From contig NZ_BMML01000039.1 in NCBI RefSeq assembly GCF_014645815.1, forward strand, positions 1-64,000: 64,000 bases of DNA. Direction: 5' to 3'. This DNA is from Streptomyces fuscichromogenes (GTDB lineage: Bacteria; Actinomycetota; Actinomycetes; Streptomycetales; Streptomycetaceae). Shown piece by piece: positions 9,501 to 16,053 of this stretch (position 1 is its first letter; every line of letters begins with the position of its first letter). The position numbers and the translations under genes were made by a program. Below the pieces are notes generated by a model. That model was given only the letters and a program-made list of their open reading frames with translations, was not told where the DNA came from and ran no database searches.

Positions 9501-10022
9501 CTGCCAGGGCACCAGCAGCTTCATCGCCACGTCCTCCCGGCCCACCGACAGCGCCCGCACCGGCTCCGAGAGCGGGCCCAGCAGCACGGTCAGGCCGGGA
9601 CCGCCGTGTTCGCGCAGCGCCTCCCACGGCACCACCGGCGGCACACCGGACACGGCACCCACATGGGCGGCCGACGTGATCCGGCACAGCCGCGCCCAGC
9701 CCGCCCGGTCCTGCGCGAGCAGCACGAAGCGCAGCGGCGGCTCGACGACGTGCGCGCCGCCGTGGGCCGGGGTACGGCGGCGCCGGACGGGCGGCGGGGG
9801 CGCCAGGGCCGCCACCGCGAGGTCGATGCCGAAGACCGGCCGGACTCCCTCCTTCGCACAGGCCCGTGCGAATCGAACAGCCCCGGTGACGGTGTCCCGG
9901 TCGGTGAGCGCGAGCGCGGACATGCCACGCTCGGCCGCCTGCCGGACGAGCTGCTCGGGGTGGGAGGCGCCGTAGCGGGCGGAGTAACCGGACGCGACGT
10001 GCAGATGGGCGAAGCCCCTCAT
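6570..10022 (-). CDS. dnaE2: Error-prone DNA polymerase III alpha subunit DnaE2
   Basis: C-family polymerase for damage-induced translesion synthesis, 1150 aa, the usual DnaE2 length. An N-terminal PHP domain (starts FAHLHVASGYSARYG) is followed by the polymerase core with the catalytic aspartates in PDIDIDVE near residues 424-431 and conserved segments such as GSGAGSLV and GFCRAHAVAFAV. An HhH region follows, then a C-terminal OB fold (IIFVTLEDGSGLVDLAFFED near 1045). It forms an operon with the degenerate Y-family gene, whose start overlaps its stop. A SOS-box-like palindrome lies about 60 bases upstream, consistent with LexA control. ATG start at 10022 has GGAGGTGC upstream. Confidence 0.95.
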   Translation of the reverse strand: MRGFAHLHVASGYSARYGASHPEQLVRQAAERGMSALALTDRDTVTGAVRFARACAKEGVRPVFGIDLAVAALAPPPPVRRRRTPAHGGAHVVEPPLRFVLLAQDRAGWARLCRITSAAHVGAVSGVPPVVPWEALREHGGPGLTVLLGPLSEPVRALSVGREDVAMKLLVPWQEIFGRDVRLEVVAQKRSGMGPGSLRLAAGTLALADRTHTTAVLSNAVRYADPGRHRLADVLDAARLLRPIDRRRLDSGQRWLKGEREMTAVARLVAQCAGTDVRRARRLMADTAATAAACTVDPAADLGLGTPHLPEPALFGAGPGAGGAARLLRLRSEAGLVRRGLDRDRAALARLDEELAGISHWNYDAYFLAIGQVVADIRAKGIRVAARGSGAGSLVCHALDIATANPLDHSLLFERFLSRRRESLPDIDIDVESARRLECYDTIFERFGKERVAVTAMPETYRARRALRDTGLALGIPPADVDRIAKSFPHLRACDITNALAELPELRQLAGEAHRYGPLWELAEGLDSLVHGMAMHPCGVVISDATLLDRLPVQPTPQGDYPMAMAAKEEIEALGNIKLDVLGVRMQSAMAHAVTEIERTTGNRIDLDDPGQVPLDDVFAFKLIQSSQTLGLFQLESPGQQDLLSRLQPRDVQDVIADISLFRPGPVAGGMPERYIAARHGGTPVYAHPHLEPVLADTYGVTIWHEQIIETLRVLTGCDRAFGEITRRALGDKEQLPGIRDWFHERARARGYSAAVRDDVWRTVEAFGAYGFCRAHAVAFAVPALQSAWLKAHYPAFLLAGLLEHDPGMWPKRVLVSDARRRGVPVLPVDVNNSWVKHTVEKTDGDRWGVRLALSAVHGIREDECARIEEGQPYGSLSDFWQRARPSRPVAERLAEIGALTCLHDGRLTRRDLLLQIAELHRQSRSRSAHEGQLPIDAGAVGGPEPSGLPEMTGREALSAELSTLGIDVSRHLMEHHHRLLREIGATDAAHLAGMRAGQQVLVAGVRASTQTPPIASGKRIIFVTLEDGSGLVDLAFFEDSHPACAHTVFHSGLLLVRGTVQVRGTRRTVVGSMAWDLDEIAAARRDNGPEAALALLGRSRPHPTPAQPQRTLADGTAGARLHPYADLQPAGTRSADLKKFGHRSPGSAG

Positions 10023-10082
10023 GCCGCACCTCCATCACTCCACCCCTTTTCAGCCATAAAACCGGTACGCCCGATATGTTCA

Positions 10083-10098
10083 TCGTACTCGCGTTCGA
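10083..10098. promoter_or_regulatory. Probable LexA (SOS) box of the dnaE2 operon
   Basis: TCGTACTCGCGTTCGA fits the actinobacterial SOS-box pattern TCGAAC-N4-GTTCGA at 11 of 12 fixed positions. It is 61 bp upstream of the dnaE2 start, a suitable place for repression. A weaker half-match (TCGAACGCGTAAGCGA) lies at 10137-10152. Confidence 0.75.
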
Positions 10099-10380
10099 TT
10101 ACTCTAACCTCATCAGCCCCGGTCAGCGACCCTTAATCGAACGCGTAAGCGATTCCCTGGAGGGCGAGTGGCAGCCGGAACGGGCACCGCCCCGTCAGTC
10201 ACCCAGCCGGCCACCGCAGTTGGGGGAAACCGCCGCCATGAGGCACACCCCAGCGAGGCCACTCGGTGAGCCGGGAGAACGTATCCCTGACACTCCGCGA
10301 CAGTGTCGGCACTTTCCGTCATGCCACCCGGTTCTCGGACCGACCACCACCGGGCGACCGTCACCTGCCGGTGGCCCCGG

Positions 10381-10468
10381 GCAGCCGGGCAGCCGGGCAG
10401 CCGGGCAGCCGGGCAGCCGGGCAGCCGGGCAGCCGGGCAGCCGGGCAGCCGGGCAGCCGGGCAGCCGG
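10381..10468. repeat. 8-bp tandem repeat (GCAGCCGG), 11 perfect copies
   Basis: Eleven identical copies of GCAGCCGG run without interruption, with partial copies at both ends (GG before, GCAGCGGA after). The top strand reads as GGG tracts spaced by CAGCC, which is a textbook G-quadruplex pattern (G3 tracts, 5-nt loops). The unit is not a multiple of three, so the array is unlikely to be coding. Confidence 0.95.
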
Positions 10469-10525
10469 GCAGCGGAGCATGGTCCGGACGCCCCACGGGC
10501 AGGGCGCGTGCGGCATCGGAACACA

Positions 10526-10562
10526 GCGAGGCCCCGCTCCCTCGATGAGAGCGGGGCCTCGC
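10526..10562. terminator. Strong hairpin, probable terminator of protease gene 1
   Basis: Arms GCGAGGCCCCGCT (10526-10538) and AGCGGGGCCTCGC (10550-10562) pair over 13 bp around an 11-nt loop. It lies downstream of protease gene 1 on the minus strand, beyond the 27-bp repeats. There is no U tract, as is common in Streptomyces. Confidence 0.7.
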
Positions 10563-10660
10563 GGGGATACGACACATGCCGTCCAGCCCAGGGGAGCAGG
10601 CGACCGTCAGCCGACCCAGGCCCCGGCGGCCGTCCGCCGACCCGCAGAGCCGCGGACATC

Positions 10661-10768
10661 AGCCGACCCCGATGCCGACGGACCGACAGCCGACCCCGAT
10701 GCCGACGGACCGACAGCCGACCCGGATGCCGACGGACCGACAGCCGACCCGGATGCCGACGGGCTGTC
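10661..10768. repeat. 27-bp tandem repeat, four copies, at the 3' end of protease gene 1
   Basis: Units begin AGCCGACCC at 10661, 10688, 10715 and 10742. The first two are identical, the third differs by one base, and the fourth diverges in its last bases and touches the stop codon of the protease gene. A fifth degraded start (AGCCGATTCGGG) lies within the gene end, which suggests the array arose by duplication of that end. Confidence 0.9.
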
Positions 10769-11846
10769 AGCCGATTCGGGTTCCCGTCGCCGACAGTGCC
10801 TCTGTCACCGGCTGGAAGAACGTCTCCCCGCCGGAGGTGCAGTCGCCGCTGCCGCCGGAGGTCAGGCCGATCGCGTCGCTGCCGGAGAAGAGCGGGCCGC
10901 CGCTGTCGCCGGGCTCGGCGCACACGTCGGTCTGGATGAGCCCGCTCACCGTGCCCTCGGAGTAGTTCACGGTGGCGTCGAGACCGGTGACCGTGCCGTC
11001 GTGGACCTGGGTGGTGGAGCCGCTGCGGGTCACCTTCATGCCGACGGTGGCCTCGGCCGCGCCGGTGATCCGCTGGGCGGAGCCGTCGTAGCGGTCGACC
11101 TCGCTCGGGTGGTCCGCCTGCGAGGTGTACTTGACCAGGCCGAAGTCGTTGCCCGGGAAGCTGGACCGGGCGTTCTGGCCGATCACGTTCCCGGAGGAGT
11201 CCGACCAGGTGGAGATGGCCTCGGTGCAGTGTCCGGCGGTCAGGAAGTACGGCTCGCCGTCCTTGACCACGTTGAAGCCGAGCGAACAGCGGCCGCCCGA
11301 GCCGGTGATCGCGTCGCCGCCGGCGACGAAGGGTGTGTACTCCCCCTTCGAGCGGCGCAGTTCGGCCGTGCCGCCGAGCCCGTCGACGACCTTGGTGAGC
11401 CTGGCCAGCTCGGCCCCGGTGACCGTTCTGTCGGCGGTGACGACGACCTTGTCGCCGACCGGGTCGGTCGCCCACGAGGTGCCGGGAACGGTCGCGTCCT
11501 GCTTCAGCGCGGTACGCGCGCCGTCGAGCTCGGCGAGGGAGTTGGCGACGAGTCTGGCCTTGGCCCCGGCCGCCTCGACGGCCTTGGCCGCGGTGTCGTC
11601 GAGGACGTTGACGACGAGGTTCCTCGACCGGGCGTCGTAGTAGGTGCCCGCCGTGTCGGTGCCAAGGTCGACGGTGAGCGTCGAGGCGAGCTTTCCGGCC
11701 GCCGGGGCGGACAGGATCTGCGGTACGGCGGCCTTGCCGGGCTCGCTCGCGTTCGCACTCTGGAAGGTCACTGCGGCGGCGACGAGCGCGGTGGCACCCG
11801 CGACGGCGAGCGTCGCCCGGCGTCCGGGTATGCGTCGGTGCTTCAA
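10767..11846 (-). CDS. Secreted chymotrypsin-like serine protease (streptogrisin / S1E type) with propeptide
   Basis: Exported endopeptidase of the alpha-lytic/streptogrisin family, 359 aa from a TTG at 11846. That start is chosen because GGAGG lies 7 bases upstream and a signal peptide follows at once (basic KHRRIPGRR, hydrophobic core, ANAS at about residue 35). Upstream codons in the same frame lack export features. A propeptide of about 130 residues precedes the mature enzyme, which begins near FVAGGDAITGSGGRCSLGFNV. The triad is visible as TAGHC, NDFGLVKY and GDSGGPL. It is paralogous to the protease at 13116-14015. The 3' end touches the 27-bp repeats. Confidence 0.93.
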   Translation of the reverse strand: MKHRRIPGRRATLAVAGATALVAAAVTFQSANASEPGKAAVPQILSAPAAGKLASTLTVDLGTDTAGTYYDARSRNLVVNVLDDTAAKAVEAAGAKARLVANSLAELDGARTALKQDATVPGTSWATDPVGDKVVVTADRTVTGAELARLTKVVDGLGGTAELRRSKGEYTPFVAGGDAITGSGGRCSLGFNVVKDGEPYFLTAGHCTEAISTWSDSSGNVIGQNARSSFPGNDFGLVKYTSQADHPSEVDRYDGSAQRITGAAEATVGMKVTRSGSTTQVHDGTVTGLDATVNYSEGTVSGLIQTDVCAEPGDSGGPLFSGSDAIGLTSGGSGDCTSGGETFFQPVTEALSATGTRIG

Positions 11847-12164
11847 CTCGCGTCCTCCTGTGGGGGGTGGGCCCGCAAGGTTGTGGGGACCTCGGGGCCG
11901 GAAGGCTGGTTGACGGCGGCCCACTATTCCGAGCCCCACAGGGAGCACACAAGGTCGACCTCAGGTCTCGCGCGCGCGGATGTTGTGCGCCCCCTGTGCA
12001 CGGACCGTTCACAGTCGGCCGCAGTCGGCCGCAGTCATCCGCAGTCGTCCGCAGTCTTCCGCGGCCGTCCTCAGCCGCCCCCGGTCGTCGGCCGGCCCGG
12101 AAGGATTCGCGCTGCGAACACCATGCGCGAGGAGCGGGCGGCAGCCGGTGACGCCTCCCCTGGC
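11847..12164. other. Intergenic region with five 10-bp repeats
   Basis: 318 bp between the protease start and the end of the stomatin-like gene, both on the minus strand. At 12011-12060 five 10-bp units (GCAGTC plus two variable bases plus CC, with ACAGTC in the first) run in tandem. The region must carry the protease promoter, but no clear -10/-35 pair stands out. Confidence 0.6.
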
Positions 12165-12992
12165 CTACCCCTGGCCGGAATTCACCCCCTGCGCCCCGCC
12201 GGCACCATCGGCCCCTCCCGCCGGGGGCAGTTGCTGCTGTGCCCGCTCCAGGAACCTCAGCAGCTCCACCGGGAACGGCAGCACCAGCGTCGAGTTCTTC
12301 TCCGCGGCGACCGCCACCACCGTCTGCAGCAGCCGCAGTTGGAGCGCGGCGGGCTGCTCCGACATCTCCTTGGCGGCCTCCGCGAGCTTCTTGGAGGCCT
12401 GGAGTTCGGCGTCGGCGTTGATGACGCGGGCCCGGCGCTCCCGGTCGGCCTCGGCCTGCCGGGCCATGGACCGCTTCATGGTCTCGGGCAGCGAGACGTC
12501 CTTGATCTCGACGCGGTCGATGGTGACGCCCCACTCCACGGCCGGGCTGTCGATCATCAACTCCAGCCCCTGGTTGAGCTTTTCGCGGTTCGACAGCAGG
12601 TCGTCCAGCTCGCTCTTGCCGATGATGGACCGGAGCGAGGTCTGCGCCATCTGCGCGACCGCGAACCGGTAGTCCTCGACCCGGACGACCGCCTCGGCGG
12701 GCGAGGTCACCCGGAAGTAGACGACGGCGTCGACGCGCACGGTCACGTTGTCCCGGGTGATGCCTTCCTGTCCAGGCACCGGCATCGTGACGATCTGCAT
12801 GTTGACCTTCTGGAGCCGGTCCACGAACGGGAGGATCATGGTGAACCCGGGTCCACGCACCTCCGGTCGGAGCCGGCCGAGGCGGAACACCACGCCCCGT
12901 TCGTACTGTTTGACGACCCGTGCCGCGGACATCGCGTAGACCGCTCCGACGGACACGAGAGCGGCTGCGGCCGCCACCAGCGCCTCGACCAT
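12165..12992 (-). CDS. Stomatin/prohibitin-family (SPFH/Band 7) membrane protein
   Basis: Slipin-type SPFH protein, 275 aa from ATG 12992; a TTG four codons upstream (13004) is possible. One N-terminal membrane segment (VEALVAAAAALVSVGAVYAM) is followed by the Band 7 domain: VKQYERGVVFRLGR, GPGFTMILPFVDRLQKVNMQ, ITRDNVTVRVDAVVYFRV and RSIIGKSELDDLLSNRE. A coiled-coil stretch follows (ARQAEADRERRARVINADAE), then a C-terminal Pro/Gly tail. Such proteins form oligomeric membrane scaffolds and often sit next to an NfeD gene. No NfeD gene is present here; instead the gene stands alone between two secreted protease genes. Confidence 0.9.
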   Translation of the reverse strand: MVEALVAAAAALVSVGAVYAMSAARVVKQYERGVVFRLGRLRPEVRGPGFTMILPFVDRLQKVNMQIVTMPVPGQEGITRDNVTVRVDAVVYFRVTSPAEAVVRVEDYRFAVAQMAQTSLRSIIGKSELDDLLSNREKLNQGLELMIDSPAVEWGVTIDRVEIKDVSLPETMKRSMARQAEADRERRARVINADAELQASKKLAEAAKEMSEQPAALQLRLLQTVVAVAAEKNSTLVLPFPVELLRFLERAQQQLPPAGGADGAGGAQGVNSGQG

Positions 12993-13055
12993 GCCGGCCC
13001 CCAAGGGGTGACTGACTTCAACGGTCCTTCGACGGTAACTCCGGGTTCGTACAAG

Positions 13056-13094
13056 GGCGAGCCCCCGTACGCCGGTTGCGTACGGGGGCTCGCC
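13056..13094. terminator. Intrinsic terminator downstream of protease gene 2
   Basis: Perfect 17-bp arms, GGCGAGCCCCCGTACGC at 13056-13072 and its complement at 13078-13094, around a 5-nt loop. It lies 22 bp beyond the stop of the protease gene (minus strand) and upstream of the stomatin-like gene, separating their transcripts. Confidence 0.85.
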
Positions 13095-13115
13095 GGAGGG
13101 TGATCCGAAGGATCG

Positions 13116-14015
13116 TCAGCCGACGCTCACGCCGTAGTAGCTCAGCGCCTCGGTGACCGGCTGGAAGAAGGTCGTACCGCCGGAGGTGCAGTCGCCGCTG
13201 CCGCCGGAGGTCAGACCGTAGGCCACGGAACCGCCGTAGAGCGGGCCGCCGCTGTCGCCGCCCTCGGCGCAGACCGTGGTCTGGATCATGCCGTAGACGA
13301 TGTCACCGCTGCCGTAGTTGACGGTGGCGTTGAGCGCGGTGACCCGGCCGCTGTGCGTGCCGGTGGTCGAACCGCGGCGGTACACCGTCGTCCCGACGCT
13401 GGGCGTGGCCGCGCTGGAGATGGTCTGGCTGCCGACCGCGCTCGGGTGCGCGATCGAGGTGTTGGTGTACTTCACCAGCGCGAAGTCGTTCGTCGGGAAG
13501 CTGTAGCCGACGTTCGTGCCCAGGACGGTGGTGTGGCCGGAGTTGCTGTACCAGGTCGAGGCCACCTCACCGCAGTGTCCGGCGGTCAGGAAGTAGTACG
13601 TGCTCCCGCTGTGCACGTTGAAGCCGAGCGAGCAGCGGTAGGCGCCGCCGTAGATGGCGTCGCCGCCGGTGATCAGCTTCTTGAAGGTGCCGTTGGTGTG
13701 CTTGATGGTGAGCGCTCCGGCGTCGGCGCCCGCCTGCCGCTTGATCTTGGCGATCTCGGCCTTGGAGACCGTGGCGTCGACGGTGACGACGACACGGTGG
13801 GTCTTGCTGTCCACGGACCAGGCGGTGCCGGGGACGTCCGCCTTCAGGACAGAGCTGTTCACGGCCTTCAGCTGGGTCGTGCTGAAGGTCTGTGCGTCGC
13901 TCGCGCTCGCGGTGGGGACGGCGAACGCGGCCGCGGCCAGGAAGCCGGTGCCCACGGCGATCAGCCGGGTCCGTCTCGTGATACCGCTGCGTGGGGTGGT
14001 GCGCTTGATCCTCAC
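13116..14015 (-). CDS. Streptogrisin B-type secreted serine protease
   Basis: Preproenzyme of 299 aa from a GTG at 14015 preceded by GGGAGG at about 8 bases, the same length as Streptomyces griseus protease B precursor. The signal peptide starts with RIKRTTPRSG and ends near VPTASA. A propeptide of about 75 residues runs to LITGGDAIYGG, where maturation is expected. The mature part carries TAGHC, TNDFALVKY and GDSGGPLYGG, the His-Asp-Ser triad, and ends FFQPVTEALSYYGVSVG as in streptogrisins. Cys pairs flanking the His and Ser (RCSLGF/GHC and VCAEGGD/GDC) fit the two family disulfides. Terminated at 13056-13094. Confidence 0.95.
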   Translation of the reverse strand: MRIKRTTPRSGITRRTRLIAVGTGFLAAAAFAVPTASASDAQTFSTTQLKAVNSSVLKADVPGTAWSVDSKTHRVVVTVDATVSKAEIAKIKRQAGADAGALTIKHTNGTFKKLITGGDAIYGGAYRCSLGFNVHSGSTYYFLTAGHCGEVASTWYSNSGHTTVLGTNVGYSFPTNDFALVKYTNTSIAHPSAVGSQTISSAATPSVGTTVYRRGSTTGTHSGRVTALNATVNYGSGDIVYGMIQTTVCAEGGDSGGPLYGGSVAYGLTSGGSGDCTSGGTTFFQPVTEALSYYGVSVG

Positions 14016-14264
14016 TTGTCGTTCCCTCCCAGGGGAAGTCGGGGGCCCGCGTGGGGTCGGGGCCCGTGAGGCGCAGCCAGGGGTGGTGCCCGGATTTCGG
14101 ACACACATGCCCCTGACAAGCGCTGTGGGGGAGTATTCGGGCGAACGACCGGTAGCCGCAAGGGGGCCTTTCGGCCGTGCGACCATGTTCGAATCGTGAC
14201 GACTTCTGGCGATCTCGTCATGACCACGACAAGTTGACACCCTGTCACATTTTTCGCGAAAGCC

Positions 14265-15044
14265 TCAGGCGAGCCTCCGCTCCCCCGCCTCGACCGGGAG
14301 GTCCAGCGTGTTGCCGGGCGGCGGGAACGGGCAGATGAAGTGGTCCGCGAAGGCGCACTGGGGCAGCTGGGCCCGGTTGAAGTCGACAACGGTGGAGCCG
14401 TCGGCGTCCGGGGCGGCCGAATAGAGGAACCTGAACCGGAAGCTGCCGGCCCCGCTGGTGGCGTCGGCGAACACCGCCCACAGCCGGCCGTCGGCCTGTT
14501 CGGCGACCTGGAGCGTGAGCTCCCGGCCGGCCACGGTGAAGCCGAGTTCCCCGGCGAGCACGAGCGCGCGCTCCACCCCGTCCGCCGTACCGACGCGGAC
14601 GGTGCGCGGGTCGTCGTCGTACGGCGTGAAGCGTCCCGGCACCGACCAGCGCGGGTCGTAGGGGGTGGCGTCGATGCCCCGGAAGGCGCGGCGGGTCGCG
14701 GCGGCCGGGTCGTAGTCCCGTACGCCCCAGACGCCTTCGCGGACCAGCACGACCAGCCGGCGCCCGCCGTGCGTGACCCGGGCGGAGGGTTCGCGGTCGG
14801 CGGTCAGCAGGACCTCACCGGCGAAGGGCGCACCGTCCAGGGCGAGGCCGTCGGCCGCCGTCGCGGTGAGCCGGACACCGTCCCCGTCGACCGCCCAGCT
14901 GCCGGGGACGGCCGGGAGCCGGCCGTCCGGGTGGTCCTCGATCCAGTGACTGCCGACCAGCGCCAGCGGCCCGTACGGCGCCGACACCGTCTCCTCGCGG
15001 TGTTCGTGCCAGCGCTTCCAGTCCCCGGACGCGTCCGCGTTCAT
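14265..15044 (-). CDS. DUF1684-family protein
   Basis: Conserved protein of unassigned function, 259 aa from ATG 15044, chosen because GGAAGG lies about 9 bases upstream; the frame is open further but lacks conservation signals. Typical DUF1684 pieces are the N-terminal WHEHREETVSAPYGPLALVGSHWI and the C-terminal VDFNRAQLPQCAFADHFICPFPPPGN, which includes the family Cys residues. It follows the luciferase-like gene by 93 bp on the same strand and may be the last gene of that operon. Confidence 0.85.
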   Translation of the reverse strand: MNADASGDWKRWHEHREETVSAPYGPLALVGSHWIEDHPDGRLPAVPGSWAVDGDGVRLTATAADGLALDGAPFAGEVLLTADREPSARVTHGGRRLVVLVREGVWGVRDYDPAAATRRAFRGIDATPYDPRWSVPGRFTPYDDDPRTVRVGTADGVERALVLAGELGFTVAGRELTLQVAEQADGRLWAVFADATSGAGSFRFRFLYSAAPDADGSTVVDFNRAQLPQCAFADHFICPFPPPGNTLDLPVEAGERRLA

Positions 15045-15137
15045 ACGATCAGTCCTTCCATGGCTTTCGTCACGACTCACGTCCTGTCTTTCCGGTGCGC
15101 TCGGTCCGTCCCCAACCACCGGGGAGCGCGAGGTATT

Positions 15138-15953
15138 TCACGGCACCGCGAGCTGCCCCGCGGGCCGGGCGAGGCCGAGGTGCTCGCGCAGGGTGCTGCC
15201 CGGGTAGAAGGTGCGGAACAGGCCACGGTGCTGGAGGAGCGCCACGGTGCCGTTGACCAGCCGCTCCAGGTCGCGGCGCGGTTCGGCGGGGACCAGGTGG
15301 AAGCCGTCGGCGGCCCCCTCACCGTGCCAGCCGGCGACCAGCTCCGCCAGGTCCACCGGGCCACCCCGGTACAGCGGTCCCTGCACGGTCTGCCGGGGCC
15401 CGCCGCCGCCGTGCCCCGGCTCGGCCGCGCGCTCGCCGTCACCCAGGTCCACGACCAGGCTCACCAGCACCCGCAGCGCTTCCGGATCCCGCCCTGACTC
15501 CCCTGCGTACGCCCGCAGTTCCTCCCGTACGGCGGCGGCCTGCGCGGAGCTCGCGGCCCGTACCAGGGCGACATCGGCGTACCGGGCGGCGGGCTGCCGG
15601 GCGGCGGGCTCGGTGGCGTCGGTCACCCGGACCGGCTGATCCGGCGCGGGTCCGGGGGCCTCGCTCCACCGGCCGGCCCGGCCCCGGCTGATCCGGTCGA
15701 GGTGGGCGACGGCGGTCTCCGGGGCGGTCGCCATCGGCACCAGCCCGATCCGCCGGGTGGCCGGTGCCACCTGCGCCAGCACGGTGAGCGGGTCGGTCTC
15801 CGTCCACCCGAACCGGCCGTCGAGCGTCACGAAGTCCAGGCCCCCGCTCTCGGCGAGCCGCACCAGTTCGACGTAACGCTCCGCGTCGAACACGCCGACC
15901 TGATCCACGGCGGCGGCCAGATGCAGCAGCCCCCGGCCGTACGAGCCGGTCAT
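15138..15953 (-). CDS. Short LLM-class flavin-dependent oxidoreductase (luciferase-like)
   Basis: Flavin-dependent monooxygenase-like protein, 271 aa from ATG 15953; GTG codons at 15956 and 15959 are alternatives, all behind GGGAGG. The N-terminus fits the luciferase-like barrel (AESGGLDFVTLDGRFGW, VAPATRRIGLVPMATAPE, HLDRISRGRAGRW). Related enzymes then have roughly 60-100 residues with the substrate lid before the VRVTDATEPAARQPAARYADVALV segment; here the two parts are joined by about 9 residues. Either this is a short subfamily or a deleted, possibly inactive enzyme. It lies 100 bp downstream of the FAD/NAD(P)-binding gene, in the same direction. Confidence 0.75.
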   Translation of the reverse strand: MTGSYGRGLLHLAAAVDQVGVFDAERYVELVRLAESGGLDFVTLDGRFGWTETDPLTVLAQVAPATRRIGLVPMATAPETAVAHLDRISRGRAGRWSEAPGPAPDQPVRVTDATEPAARQPAARYADVALVRAASSAQAAAVREELRAYAGESGRDPEALRVLVSLVVDLGDGERAAEPGHGGGGPRQTVQGPLYRGGPVDLAELVAGWHGEGAADGFHLVPAEPRRDLERLVNGTVALLQHRGLFRTFYPGSTLREHLGLARPAGQLAVP

Positions 15954-16053
15954 CACCACGAACCTCCCTGTAAGACCCGCGTTCCGCACAAGCGGCCGCG
16001 ATCCCTTCTCGACCTCGCAGTCACCGGAATTCCTCTGCCGCCGGCCGGGACGC

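Larger units (their letters stand above)
10023..10766. other. Intergenic region between the dnaE2 promoter and protease gene 1
   Basis: 744 bp without a convincing gene. It holds the SOS box, the 8-bp G-rich array (10381-10468), a strong hairpin (10526-10562) and four 27-bp repeats (10661-10768). Reading frames open across it on both strands are made of the repeat units and show no family resemblance. Confidence 0.7.

Noticed and set aside
6507..10136. Two long plus-strand frames (6507-8507 and 8553-10136) opposite dnaE2
   Set aside because: They are antisense shadows of a 1150-residue polymerase with intact motifs.
10381..10768. CRISPR-like appearance of the 8-bp and 27-bp arrays
   Set aside because: Units are contiguous without spacers and no cas genes are near.
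10266..13103. 945-codon plus-strand frame over the repeats and opposite protease gene 1 and the SPFH gene
   Set aside because: Made of repeat units and antisense sequence of real genes; no ribosome site or conserved domain.
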